NCBI GenBank assembly: GCA_017415025.1
Contig: JAFQJH010000006.1
Span: 1 to 64,000 of the forward strand
Length of the DNA: 64,000 nucleotides
Reading direction: 5' to 3'
Source of the DNA: Clostridia bacterium
Lineage (GTDB): Bacteria; Bacillota; Clostridia; Oscillospirales; Acutalibacteraceae
Below the pieces are notes generated by a model. It was given only the letters and a program-made list of their open reading frames with translations. It did not search any database and had not been told where the DNA came from. How positions within the stretch are numbered: the first letter of the stretch is position 1; every line of letters starts with the position of its first letter. This document shows, one piece after another, positions 53,515-63,060 of this stretch. The position numbers and the translations under genes are program-made.

Positions 53515-53851
53515 TGTTTATCCCTCCGATTTAAAAAGATATTGTTGTTAATTATGTATTATAACACATTTAATCCCACAGAGCAAGAATTCGTGTAATA
53601 AGATGTGCAAATTTTAATTTGTAGGGAAGAAATATTGCAAAAACAAACTTAGTGCGTGTAGGGATGGGCCTCCCGGACCATCCGTAGATTCTGCTGTTTT
53701 CAGGACGGTCGAGGACGCCCGTCCCTACGCGGCTCATTACAAATATCCCGATAAATCCCCAATTCACCCAACAAAACCTGATTATATTTTTGTCATTAAC
53801 AAATAAAAATTTCATATATTTTAAGTAGAAAAACAAAGGTGGTAAAACATT
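53515..53851. other. Intergenic region carrying a REP-like element
   Basis: No gene in 330 bases. Contains the palindromic element at 53658-53727, otherwise AT-rich. Confidence 0.6.
53658..53727. repeat. REP-pair (BIME-like) element
   Basis: Two inward-facing palindromes, GGATGG/CCATCC and GGACGG/CCGTCC, each with a ten-base loop, are bounded by GTAGGGA and TCCCTAC. The second loop, read on the other strand, is gcgtcctcga, against gcgccttcga in the RAYT gene at 37916-37937. They are thus the same REP family. Confidence 0.7.
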
Positions 53852-54775
53852 ATGCAAAATTTCAAACCCGAGGGTCAGCTTATCGGCACACCCTCAAACC
53901 GCGCAATCCTTTCTTCTCCCGCATCGCTTCACGAGGCTTTTCTGACGGGTGAAACCGTCGAGGCGCGCGCCTTGCTGTGCGATAAAAACCACGATCTGCG
54001 CGTTGACCTTGGCTGTATGTACGGTATCATTCCGCATGAGGAGGGCGCGGTCGGCATCAGTGACGGCTCGGTCAGGGATATCGCCCTCATCTCTCGCGTT
54101 AACAAGCCCGTGATGTTCCATATTCTCGGCTTCCGCCGCGATATGAACGACAGGGAATATGCCATTCTCAGCCGCCGTTCCGTTCAACAGGACTGCCTTG
54201 ACAATTATATTTCAAAACTGCGTCCGGGCGACGTTATCGAAGCAAAGGTCGCACATATGGAAAGCTTCGGCGTGTTCCTTGATATCGGCGCGGGCATAAA
54301 CGGTCTTCTTCCGATTGACAGCATTTCCGTTTCCCGTATTCCGCATCCGTCCGTGCGTTTTCACATCGGTCAGATGATAAAGGTTGTTGTCAAATCCGTG
54401 GATGACCTGGGCAGAATCACTTTTTCTCACAAGGAGCTGCTCGGCACGTGGGAGCAGAACGCGGGTGAGTTCTCCCCGGGCGAAACCGTACCCGGAATTG
54501 TACGTTCAATCGAGAATTACGGAATTTTTGTTGAGCTTACTCCGAATCTTGCGGGTCTTGCTGAATATTCCGAGGGAATCACAGCGGGCTGTCACGCGGG
54601 AGTATATATTAAAAGTATGCTGCCCGAGCGTATGAAAATAAAGCTGATTATCGTTGATGCGTTCGAGGCGGAATATCCGACTCCGCCGATTAAGTATTAT
54701 ACCGATTCTGATCATATTGATCATTGGATTTATTCTCCCGTTCAATGCTCAAAGGTGATCGAGAGTATTTTTTGA
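53852..54775 (+). CDS. S1-domain RNA-binding protein
   Basis: 307 residues. An N-terminal degenerate OB-type region is followed by two S1 domains: PGDVIEAKVAHMESFGVFLDIGAG (about 127-190) and PGETVPGIVRSIENYGIFVELTPN (about 208-270). The C-terminal tail has no obvious domain. Members bind RNA and may associate with the ribosome. Separate from ribosomal protein S1 operons. aaaggtgg precedes ATG. Confidence 0.87.
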   Translation: MQNFKPEGQLIGTPSNRAILSSPASLHEAFLTGETVEARALLCDKNHDLRVDLGCMYGIIPHEEGAVGISDGSVRDIALISRVNKPVMFHILGFRRDMNDREYAILSRRSVQQDCLDNYISKLRPGDVIEAKVAHMESFGVFLDIGAGINGLLPIDSISVSRIPHPSVRFHIGQMIKVVVKSVDDLGRITFSHKELLGTWEQNAGEFSPGETVPGIVRSIENYGIFVELTPNLAGLAEYSEGITAGCHAGVYIKSMLPERMKIKLIIVDAFEAEYPTPPIKYYTDSDHIDHWIYSPVQCSKVIESIF

Positions 54776-54818
54776 CAGGCTTTTCGTCATTTTTCCGCCA
54801 TTATAAACAAATTTCTGC

Positions 54819-54847
54819 TTGCTTTTTAAGTGGTTTTGCGTTATAAT
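54819..54847 (+). promoter_or_regulatory. Promoter of the PHP gene
   Basis: TTGCTT (54819-54824) and TATAAT (54842-54847) with 17-base spacing. Confidence 0.55.
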
Positions 54848-54908
54848 AGCATTAGATAAGTATCGCTATTATTCGCTTATGTAATGCAATTGGGAGGATT
54901 GTTGAAAA

Positions 54909-55778
54909 ATGACGGCAGATTTACATTGTCATACAAAACTGTCTGATGGCTCAATGGGTATCGACGACATCATCATTCTGGCACAAAAACGCGGTGTTGA
55001 CACTCTTGCTATCACCGACCGCGATTGCCTTGCAGGTACAGTAAGAGCAAAGCTCATCGGTGAAAGACACGGAATCAAGGTCATTCCCGGTGTTGAAATT
55101 TCTTCTTACGACAGCGAGAATAAGACAGAGGTTTATATTATCGGCTATCTCAGCGATTCTCCTGACCGTCTCGAGGGCTTATGCCACCGCAATCTTGTTG
55201 CAAGAAAGCGTGCGGCACAGTATATGATGATTAAAGCGGCGCAGAAGTATCCGATTTCTGCCGACCTTGTTCTTAAATGCGCCCAGGGTTCAACGAACGT
55301 GTACCCTGTACATATAATGTCCGCACTTATTGAAAGCGGAATGACAACCGAGCTTTACGGCGAGCTTTACAATGAGCTCTTTACCGAGGGTAACGAAAAC
55401 AGCATCCTCGTCCGTCCGAAGCTGCCCGAGCCCGAAGAGGTTATCGAGGCAATTCACGATGCGGGCGGTATCGCAATTCTTGCTTATGCAGGAACCTTCG
55501 AAGGAACAAATGTTATTGAAAAGCTTATCAAAGCAGGGCTTGACGGCATTGAGGTATGGTGTCCTCAGCTCGATGAAGAAGCATCAGCCCGTCTTGCAAA
55601 ATTTGCTAAAAAGAACGGACTTCTTGCAGTCGGCGGAAGTGATTTCAAGGGAAGAAATAACAAGTATTGCGTGAGCCTCGGCTCATATTCAACACCCGAA
55701 GCGAATTACAGTGAGTTTGCAAATTATAAGGCAAAAATCCGCAGACAGCAGAAAAAGAATGCTGCCGAAGAAAAATAA
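54909..55778 (+). CDS. PHP-domain phosphoesterase
   Basis: 289 residues. PHP motifs: ADLHCHTKLSDGS (His pair), AITDRDCLAG, GVEISS and GGSDFKGR. Resembles the TrpH/YciV group that removes phosphate from 3',5'-bisphosphonucleotides or trims RNA 5' ends. In the usual second motif the sequence is TDRD rather than TDHD, so one metal-ligand His is replaced by Arg, which may alter activity. gggagg precedes ATG. Followed 20 bases later by a hypothetical gene. Confidence 0.85.
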   Translation: MTADLHCHTKLSDGSMGIDDIIILAQKRGVDTLAITDRDCLAGTVRAKLIGERHGIKVIPGVEISSYDSENKTEVYIIGYLSDSPDRLEGLCHRNLVARKRAAQYMMIKAAQKYPISADLVLKCAQGSTNVYPVHIMSALIESGMTTELYGELYNELFTEGNENSILVRPKLPEPEEVIEAIHDAGGIAILAYAGTFEGTNVIEKLIKAGLDGIEVWCPQLDEEASARLAKFAKKNGLLAVGGSDFKGRNNKYCVSLGSYSTPEANYSEFANYKAKIRRQQKKNAAEEK

Positions 55779-55798
55779 CTCGTTGGGAGAAGATAAAA

Positions 55799-56344
55799 AT
55801 GGCTGACGACAGAGACATTAAAATCTACGTCAAAAAATCTGTGAGCGAGACAACGGAGTTCAAGAGCCTTACCGACGAAATTCAGCTCCATATTTCTAAC
55901 GGAAACAGGGAGAAGGCTATTGCTCTTGGCGAAAGTCTGGCAAAGGTAAAGCCCGAGGACAATGTAGTTGACCTGAGCGGCTTCAATATGACTGCGGCGC
56001 TCCTTTATCAGATAAGAGTTCTGTTCACCTTTGTTGCGGAATACCGTATTCAGCACAAGCTTCCCGTTGAGTTTCTTGCAGATACGGCAAGCTCTGCAAT
56101 GTACGATTATTTTAAGGCGAACGAAAGCGGCTATTACGATAATATTTCCGACGGCGGTGCGTTTACCTTTTATCTGCTTGCTCTTAAAAAGGGCGGCGAC
56201 GTTGCCGAAAATATCGGCGAGCAGTTCGCAAAGCTTTGCAACATAAGCTGGCAGGAGATTGCAGACCTCGGCAAGCGTGTTTTTACCGATGCGTCACAGT
56301 TTTTTGACAGTATGATTGACGAAGTAACTTTTGAAGAAGTTTAA
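55799..56344 (+). CDS. Hypothetical cytoplasmic protein
   Basis: 181 residues, mostly helical, acidic, without signal or membrane segment. Visible features: DEIQLHISNGNREKAIALGESLAKVKPEDNVV (TPR-like helix pair) and a C-terminal QFAKLCNISWQEIADLGKRVF. No family recognised. It follows the PHP gene with ribosome site gggaga and ends at a terminator, so the two form an operon. Confidence 0.7.
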   Translation: MADDRDIKIYVKKSVSETTEFKSLTDEIQLHISNGNREKAIALGESLAKVKPEDNVVDLSGFNMTAALLYQIRVLFTFVAEYRIQHKLPVEFLADTASSAMYDYFKANESGYYDNISDGGAFTFYLLALKKGGDVAENIGEQFAKLCNISWQEIADLGKRVFTDASQFFDSMIDEVTFEEV

Positions 56345-56359
56345 TTTTATAAAAAATAT

Positions 56360-56396
56360 AATGAGCTGTAAGAACGTTATGTTTTTACAGCTCATT
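56360..56396. terminator. Bidirectional terminator
   Basis: A perfect 12-bp stem AATGAGCTGTAA/TTACAGCTCATT between convergent genes. Confidence 0.8.
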
Positions 56397-56409
56397 TTCG
56401 TTTTACTGT

Positions 56410-57960
56410 TTATTCGGTTTCGATTGAATGTTTTGCTTTTACGGTTACCGTTCTGTCGTAGCAGGAGAAGATTTCATCAACCTTCTTCTTGTCGGGAGCC
56501 TTCGTGATAAGGCTTACAACGGGAACGATTATAAGTCCTGCAAGCATACAGAAGGCGCCTGCGTTGATTGGTGACCGGAGGAGAGTCGGGAAGATATCCT
56601 TTGCCACGATGTTAGCTATCATAAATACCGAAGAGAAAATGAAGCTTGCCCAACAGCCTGCCTTGGTTGTGCGCTTCCAATACAGACCGAAGAGGAACGG
56701 CGCGAGGAATGCGCCTGCGAGTGCGCCCCACGAAACGCCCATAAGCTGTGCGATGAAGGTAACATTTGACTTGTACTGAACAATTGCAATTACAACAGAA
56801 ATTGCGATAAATACAACTATGAGCATTCTCATAATAAGAAGCTGCTGTTTTTCGCTCATATCCTTTTTGATATTGCCCTTGAGGAAGTCGAGCGTGAGCG
56901 TTGAGCTTGAAGTGAGAACAAGTGAAGAAAGCGTTGACATTGACGCCGAAAGAACAAGAATAACAACGATTGCAATAAGGATTGTCGGAAGACCCGAGAG
57001 CATTGTCGGGATAACGGAGTCGTATCCGTTTGCGGCGATGTCAATCTCGTCGGAGAAAAGTCTGCCGAAGCCGCCGAGGAAGTAGCATCCGCCCGCAACA
57101 ACAGCGGCAAAGAAGGTTGAAATAATCATACCCTTGTTAATAGCCTTTTCGCTCTTGATAGCGTAGAACTTCTGTACCATCTGCGGAAGTCCCCATGTGC
57201 CGAGCGAGGTAAGAATCATAACGCCGAAGAGGTTGATCGGGTCGGGGCCGAAGAAGGAGGCGAAAACGCCCGGAGTTTCGGAAACTGACGGGTCGTAAAC
57301 CTGACCGAGTCCGTCAAGAGCCGCCATAAATCCGCCCTTTGAGTTGAGCACGGCAACGATAACTGCAACGATACCGATGAGCATAATAACACCCTGAATA
57401 AAATCGTTGATAGCGGTTGCCATATATCCGCCCGCGATAACGTAAATCGCGGTAAAAATTGCCATAATGATAACGCATACGGAATAGTCAATGTCAAAAG
57501 CCATTCCGAAAAGACGGCTCAGGCCGTTGTAAAGAGATGCGGTGTAGGGGATAAGGAAAATGAAGATGATGGCAGATGATGCGATTTTGAGTGATTTTGA
57601 GTTGAATCTGCCTTCAAAGAACTGCGGCATTGTTGCAGAGTTGAGGTGCTGTGTCATAACACGGGTGCGCCTGCCGAGGACAGCCCACGCGAGAAGTGAG
57701 CCGAGAAGCGCGTTTGCAATACCTGCCCACGTTGCGGCGATACCGTATTTCCAGCCGAACTGACCTGCATAACCGACGAAAACAACGGCGGAAAAGTAAG
57801 ACGTGCCGTAAGCGAAGGCGGTCAGCCACGGGCCGACACTTCTGCCGCCGAGAACAAAGCCGTTAACATCGGTGGAGTTTTTGCGGCAATAAAGGCCGAC
57901 ACCTATCATCACGCCGAAAAACAGCACTAACATACCGAGTTTGATAATCATATCTGTCAT
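56410..57960 (-). CDS. Sodium:solute symporter (SSS family)
   Basis: 516 residues with about 13 transmembrane segments. SSS signatures: FGVMIGVGLYCRKNS at the N terminus, SYFSAVVFVGYAGQFGWKYG and SASMSTLSSLVLTSSSTLTLDFLKG. Transports sugars, organic acids or amino acids with sodium. Divergent from a GH27 gene across a 207-base region with repeated CTTTAAAG motifs, which suggests co-regulation and uptake of a galactoside or related sugar. aggagg lies before the ATG. Confidence 0.9.
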   Translation of the reverse strand: MTDMIIKLGMLVLFFGVMIGVGLYCRKNSTDVNGFVLGGRSVGPWLTAFAYGTSYFSAVVFVGYAGQFGWKYGIAATWAGIANALLGSLLAWAVLGRRTRVMTQHLNSATMPQFFEGRFNSKSLKIASSAIIFIFLIPYTASLYNGLSRLFGMAFDIDYSVCVIIMAIFTAIYVIAGGYMATAINDFIQGVIMLIGIVAVIVAVLNSKGGFMAALDGLGQVYDPSVSETPGVFASFFGPDPINLFGVMILTSLGTWGLPQMVQKFYAIKSEKAINKGMIISTFFAAVVAGGCYFLGGFGRLFSDEIDIAANGYDSVIPTMLSGLPTILIAIVVILVLSASMSTLSSLVLTSSSTLTLDFLKGNIKKDMSEKQQLLIMRMLIVVFIAISVVIAIVQYKSNVTFIAQLMGVSWGALAGAFLAPFLFGLYWKRTTKAGCWASFIFSSVFMIANIVAKDIFPTLLRSPINAGAFCMLAGLIIVPVVSLITKAPDKKKVDEIFSCYDRTVTVKAKHSIETE

Positions 57961-58015
57961 AAAAACTCCTCCTGACTTTCAGATTTAACAAAGATTTTAT
58001 CCTTGCTGTTCATCA

Positions 58016-58038
58016 CTTTAAAGTTTTAACGCTTTAAA
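58016..58038. promoter_or_regulatory. Candidate operator, two CTTTAAAG sites
   Basis: CTTTAAAG occurs at 58016-58023 and 58031-58038 in the divergent region, with GTTTTAACG between. It matches the motif around 35517-35542. Confidence 0.5.
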
Positions 58039-58167
58039 GTTTAACACTTTCAATCATTAAAGTCAAGAGGGATTTTAAATTTTTTCTTTTTGTCCTGCCT
58101 GATGGTGTGCTTGCCTTTTTTATAAGTATATGCTACAATTTTTATATAGAAATCGGGAGGTTTTATT

Positions 58168-59850
58168 ATGACCGACATCAAAAAGTTTTTAAGAAAAAGC
58201 AAGCTCTGTCCCGTATGCACAGCAAAAAAGCTGATGGCATCAACACAGATTCACCTGAACGGCGCAGACAGATTTTATAACGGAACGGCTCTGACACCGC
58301 CTATGGGCTGGGCGAGCTGGAATCTTTTCAGAAATCATATCAACGAAAATCTTATCGAAGAAATTGCCGAGGCAATGAAAAAATCTGGTCTTGCCGATTG
58401 CGGTTACATCTACGTCAACATTGATGACTGCTGGATGTCTTCAACGCGCGACGAGAACGGCAGATTGCGCGGTGACCTTGCGACCTTTCCGAGCGGAATC
58501 AAGGCTCTTGCCGAAAAGGTGAATGCCCTCGGGCTAAAGCTCGGTATCTATACCTCAAACGGGACGCTGACCTGCGAGGATTTGCCGTCGAGCCTCTATC
58601 ACGAGCGCACCGATGCCGAAACCTTTGCCGAATGGGGGATTGAATATTTCAAGTTCGATTTCTGCCACAATATCCCCATTCCGACCAACGCTCCCGAGAT
58701 TTCAACAGTAACGCTTACAAAGCCCGGTTGCAGTGACGGAATTGTCCTGCACGCAGAGGATGCGGAGCTTCGCGGCGATGCAATTCTTCTGACCGACGAA
58801 AAAATGGCGGGCACGGGCAGATATGTTACGGGACTTGAAGCGGGCGGCGGCTCGATGTATTTCAATAACGTTGATATCGAAGAGAGCGGAGAATACGCTC
58901 TTACGCTCGGCTTGCACAAGGCGGGACTTAAGGATAAGTATCTTGAAATCGTTGTCAACGACACCGACGTTTATACCCTCACCGAGCCGGGCACAAAGGG
59001 CTTTTCCCACGACGGCAGAAATCAGATAACGGTTAATCTGAAGGCGGGAAGAAATTCTTTTAAATTCCACAACCCCGTTGCATCAAGAATGGATTCCGCC
59101 GCAAAGCAGTACCGCAATATGGGCAAGGAGCTTCAGCGCGCAACAAGGCTTGTTGCCGAAAGAGAGGGCAGGGAGGAAAAGCCGATTTGCTTCTCAATCT
59201 GCGAATGGGGAAAAAACAGACCGTGGATATGGGGCCATACCGCGGGTAATCTCTGGAGAACAACGCCCGACATCAAGCCGTTCTGGACGTCAATTATCGG
59301 AATTTACGAGGCGACGGTGCTTCTTTACAAGCACTCGGGTGTCGGCAATTGGAACGACCCCGATATGCTTGAGGTCGGTAACGGTAAGCTGACCGACGAT
59401 GAAAACAGAGCACATTTTTCTCTCTGGTGTATGCTTTGTGCACCGCTGATTCTCGGCAACGACCTGCGCAAATTCATCCGTCCTGACGGAACTGTTGATA
59501 CGGAAAACAAGGTGCTGAAAATTGTATCAAACAAGGATGCGATTGCAATCAATCAGGATGCACGCGGCATACAGTGCAGACGTGTTAAAACAAACGGTCT
59601 TACAGATGTTCTCGTCAAACCGCTTGAAAACAGGGAGCTTGCGGTTTGCCTTCTCAACAAGGGTCCCAAGGAGATGAGCGTTTCCTTTAATATAAAGGAT
59701 ATTATAAAGGAAAGCTTTGTTGACCTTCCGGATGCTTCGGAATATGAGGTGTATGATATTTGGGAGGACGAGGAGTTCGAAATAAAAGCCTCCTACACCG
59801 CAAAGCTTGCGCCCCACAGCGTAAAGCTTTACAGAATAAAGGCTGACTGA
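58168..59850 (+). CDS. GH27-type alpha-galactosidase with inserted CBM-like domain
   Basis: 560 residues. GH27 barrel motifs: TPPMGWASWNLF, GYIYVNIDDCWM, the nucleophile Asp164 in YFKFDFCHN and acid/base Asp399 in WNDPDMLEVG. Between them, at about 180-300, an extra beta-sandwich resembles CBM35/CBM6 (LHAEDAELRGDA, GTGRYVTGLEAGGGSMYFNNVDI, VNLKAGRNSFKFHNP). The barrel resumes with CFSICEWGKNRPWIWG. No signal peptide, but an N-terminal CPVC pair is odd. With the divergent symporter it would hydrolyse an imported alpha-galactoside. Confidence 0.85.
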   Translation: MTDIKKFLRKSKLCPVCTAKKLMASTQIHLNGADRFYNGTALTPPMGWASWNLFRNHINENLIEEIAEAMKKSGLADCGYIYVNIDDCWMSSTRDENGRLRGDLATFPSGIKALAEKVNALGLKLGIYTSNGTLTCEDLPSSLYHERTDAETFAEWGIEYFKFDFCHNIPIPTNAPEISTVTLTKPGCSDGIVLHAEDAELRGDAILLTDEKMAGTGRYVTGLEAGGGSMYFNNVDIEESGEYALTLGLHKAGLKDKYLEIVVNDTDVYTLTEPGTKGFSHDGRNQITVNLKAGRNSFKFHNPVASRMDSAAKQYRNMGKELQRATRLVAEREGREEKPICFSICEWGKNRPWIWGHTAGNLWRTTPDIKPFWTSIIGIYEATVLLYKHSGVGNWNDPDMLEVGNGKLTDDENRAHFSLWCMLCAPLILGNDLRKFIRPDGTVDTENKVLKIVSNKDAIAINQDARGIQCRRVKTNGLTDVLVKPLENRELAVCLLNKGPKEMSVSFNIKDIIKESFVDLPDASEYEVYDIWEDEEFEIKASYTAKLAPHSVKLYRIKAD

Positions 59851-59860
59851 TAAAAATTAA

Positions 59861-59893
59861 GAGCAGTAATAACCGGTTTGGCTATTACTGCTC
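59861..59893. terminator. Bidirectional terminator
   Basis: A perfect 11-bp stem GAGCAGTAATA/TATTACTGCTC with T-rich ends between convergent genes. Confidence 0.75.
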
Positions 59894-59908
59894 GTTTTGT
59901 TTGCTCTG

Positions 59909-62900
59909 TTATTCCGAAACCTTAACGCCGAAGGTTACCTTCTCGCCGTTGATGTTCCATTCTGCTGTGTGTCCGTCTGCTTCGCCGAAGGTGATTTCGT
60001 CTGCAACAACTGTGGTGAAGATGAAATCCTTGTTCTTCTCGATAAGCTCGGCAATCTTGTCGTTGCCTGCAACGGAGATGATGATGTGGTCTGTTACGTT
60101 GAAATCAGCATCCTTACGCATTGTCTGGATTTTGCTGATGATTTCACGGACAAAGCCCTCCTCGATAAGCTCGGGAGTAAGCTCTGTGTCGATTGCAACA
60201 GTTACACCGAAGTCTGAAACGGAGAAGAGGCCGCTCTTCTGGATTGCTTCGATAAGAAGGTCGTCTGCGGTAAGCTCAATTTCACCGATGCTGATGTTAA
60301 GCTTGATGCAGCCGTTAGCGTCAAGCTCCTTCTTTGCTGCTGTGCCGTCAAGCTCAGCAAGAAGGTTGCGGATTTCGCCGAGCTGCTTGCCGTACTTCGG
60401 ACCGAGTGTCTTGAGCTGCGGCTTGAAGTTGTAGCTCATAAGCTCGTCTGCTTCATCAACAAATGTGATTTCCTTAACGTTAAGCTCTTCCTTGATGATG
60501 TCTGCAAAGTAGCCGTCAAGTGCGCCGCCTGCATTTACAAGCATTGAGCCGAGAGGCTGACGGTTCTTGATGTTCGCGCCGTTTCTTGCAGTACGTCCGA
60601 GACCTACGATGTTGAGAACGCTGTCCATATTTTTCTCGAGGTCAGCGTCGATGTAATCCTCGTTTACCTCGGGGAATGAGCAAAGGTGGATGCTCTCTTC
60701 TGCATTCTTGTCAACAGAGCATACAAGGTTCTGGTAGATATCCTCTGCCATAAACGGAATCATCGGAGCGGCTGTCTTTGCAACTGTTACGAGAGCGTTG
60801 TAAAGAGTGAGGTAAGCGTTGATCTTATCCTCGTCAAGCTCCTGCTTCCAATAACGCTCACGGCAACGGCGGACGTACCAGTTACTCATCTCGTCAACAA
60901 ATTCCTGAAGTGCCTTACAAGCCTCGGGGATTTTGTAGTTTTCGAGGTTATTGTCAACAACCTTAACCATTGAATTGAGCTTTGAAAGAAGCCACTTGTC
61001 CATTACTGAAAGGCTGTTGTAATCAAGCTCATATTTTGTCGGGTCAAACTCGTCAATGTCAGCATAGAGGATATAGAAAGCATAAGTGTTCCAGAGTGTA
61101 CCCATAAACTTACGCTGACCCTCTGTAACTGCCTTGCCGTGGAAACGGTTCGGGAGCCACGGAGCAGAGTTTGTATAGAAATACCAACGGATTGCGTCTG
61201 CGCCGTAGGTTGCAAGTGCATCAAACGGGTCAACAGCGTTGCCCTTTGACTTACTCATCTTCTGACCGTTTTCGTCCTGAACGTGACCGAGAACGATAAC
61301 GTTTTTGAACGGAGCTTTGTCGAAGATAAGAGTAGAAATAGCAAGAAGTGAATAGAACCAGCCGCGTGTCTGGTCAACAGCCTCGGAGATGAAGTCTGCG
61401 GGGAACTGTGACTCAAAGAGCTCCTTGTTTTCAAACGGATAGTGGTGCTGTGCAAAGGGCATTGCACCTGAGTCAAACCAGCAGTCGATAACCTCGGGAA
61501 CACGCTTCATCTCGCCGCCGCACTCGGGACACTTGATTGTAACGGCGTCAATGTACGGGCGGTGGAGCTCAATTTCGTCGGGGCAGTTATCGGACATTGA
61601 TTTAAGCTCTTCAATGCTTCCGATTGAATGGCGGTGACCGCATTCACATTCCCAGATGTTGAGCGGAGTACCCCAATAACGGTTACGGCTGATACCCCAA
61701 TCCTGAACGTTTACGAGCCAGTCTCCGAAGCGGCCCTTACCGATGCTCTCGGGAATCCAGTTGATTGTGTTGTTATTCTTGATAAGGTTATCCTTAACCT
61801 TTGTCATTTCGATGAACCAAGACTCTCTCGCATAGTAGATAAGCGGAGTGTCACAGCGCCAGCAGAACGGATAGTCGTGCTCGAACTTCGGAGCAGAGAA
61901 GAGGAGCTTTCTGTCCTCAAGGTCCTGAAGGATCGGCATATCCGCATCCTTAACGAAGAGACCTGCAAACGGAGTTTCTGCTGTCATATTACCTGTACCG
62001 TCAACGAACTGAACGAACGGGAGGTCATACTTTCTGCCGACCTTGGAGTCGTCCTCACCAAATGCGGGAGCAATGTGAACGATACCTGTACCGTCAGACA
62101 TTGTAACGTAGTTGTCACAAGTAACGAAAAATCCCTTTTTCTTCTGCTTTGCGGCAACCTCGCCTGCGCAAGCGAAGAGAGGCTCGTATTCTTTTCCTTC
62201 AAGGTCTGTGCCGACAAACTTTTCGAGAATTTCGTAAGCCGGTGCATCCTCTGTTGCAAATGAGCCGAGAACCTTGTCGAGAAGTTCAACTGCCATATAG
62301 TATGTGTAGCCGTCCGCTGCCTTTACCTTTGCGTACTCGTCTGTCGGGTTTACGCAAAGTGCAACGTTTGACGGAAGTGTCCACGGAGTTGTTGTCCATG
62401 CAAGGAAGTAAGCATCCTCGCCGACAACCTTGAAGCGGACGATTGCCGAACGCTCCTTGACGTTCTTATAACCCTGTGCAACCTCGTGAGAGGAGAGGGG
62501 TGTTCCGCAGCGGGGGCAGTAGGGAACGATTTTGAAGCCCTTATAGATAAGACCCTTATCGTAAATCTGCTTGAGTGCCCACCACTCGGATTCGATGAAT
62601 GAGTTGTGATAGGTAACATAGGGGTTGTTCATATCAGCCCAGAAGCCGACCGTGAAGGAGAAATCCTCCCACATTCCCTTGTACTTCCATACGCTTTCCT
62701 TACACTTCTCGATAAAGGGCTCGAGACCGTACTGCTCAATCTGCTCCTTGCCGTCAAGGTTAAGAAGCTTCTCAACCTCAAGCTCAACGGGGAGACCGTG
62801 AGTATCCCAGCCTGCCTTACGGGGAACCTGATAACCCTTCATTGTGCGGTAACGGGGAATCATATCCTTGATAACGCGCGTGAGCACGTGACCGATATGA

Positions 62901-63055
62901 GGCTTACCGTTAGCTGTCGGCGGTCCGTCATAGAAAACGTAAGACGGACCCTGCTTTTCGCAGGTTTTTTCGAAAATTTTGTTGTCTGCCCAGAACTTTT
63001 CAATTGCCTTTTCGCGCTCAACAAAGTTCAGGTTTGCGGGCACTTTCTTGTACAT
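59909..63055 (-). CDS. ileS: Isoleucyl-tRNA synthetase, eukaryote-like (type 2)
   Basis: 1048 residues. HIGH motif PHIGH at 52-56, KMSKS as GQKMSKSKGN near 598, an inserted editing domain, and GWDTHGLPVELEVEKLL. The length exceeds the 920-940 of ordinary bacterial IleRS and the sequence around PRYRTMKGYQVPRKAGWDTHG matches the long, eukaryote-like group, whose members tend to resist mupirocin. ATG 63055 has aaggagtg six bases upstream. It is controlled by the T-box leader just upstream. Confidence 0.95.
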   Translation of the reverse strand: MYKKVPANLNFVEREKAIEKFWADNKIFEKTCEKQGPSYVFYDGPPTANGKPHIGHVLTRVIKDMIPRYRTMKGYQVPRKAGWDTHGLPVELEVEKLLNLDGKEQIEQYGLEPFIEKCKESVWKYKGMWEDFSFTVGFWADMNNPYVTYHNSFIESEWWALKQIYDKGLIYKGFKIVPYCPRCGTPLSSHEVAQGYKNVKERSAIVRFKVVGEDAYFLAWTTTPWTLPSNVALCVNPTDEYAKVKAADGYTYYMAVELLDKVLGSFATEDAPAYEILEKFVGTDLEGKEYEPLFACAGEVAAKQKKKGFFVTCDNYVTMSDGTGIVHIAPAFGEDDSKVGRKYDLPFVQFVDGTGNMTAETPFAGLFVKDADMPILQDLEDRKLLFSAPKFEHDYPFCWRCDTPLIYYARESWFIEMTKVKDNLIKNNNTINWIPESIGKGRFGDWLVNVQDWGISRNRYWGTPLNIWECECGHRHSIGSIEELKSMSDNCPDEIELHRPYIDAVTIKCPECGGEMKRVPEVIDCWFDSGAMPFAQHHYPFENKELFESQFPADFISEAVDQTRGWFYSLLAISTLIFDKAPFKNVIVLGHVQDENGQKMSKSKGNAVDPFDALATYGADAIRWYFYTNSAPWLPNRFHGKAVTEGQRKFMGTLWNTYAFYILYADIDEFDPTKYELDYNSLSVMDKWLLSKLNSMVKVVDNNLENYKIPEACKALQEFVDEMSNWYVRRCRERYWKQELDEDKINAYLTLYNALVTVAKTAAPMIPFMAEDIYQNLVCSVDKNAEESIHLCSFPEVNEDYIDADLEKNMDSVLNIVGLGRTARNGANIKNRQPLGSMLVNAGGALDGYFADIIKEELNVKEITFVDEADELMSYNFKPQLKTLGPKYGKQLGEIRNLLAELDGTAAKKELDANGCIKLNISIGEIELTADDLLIEAIQKSGLFSVSDFGVTVAIDTELTPELIEEGFVREIISKIQTMRKDADFNVTDHIIISVAGNDKIAELIEKNKDFIFTTVVADEITFGEADGHTAEWNINGEKVTFGVKVSE

Positions 63056-63060
63056 TAAAT

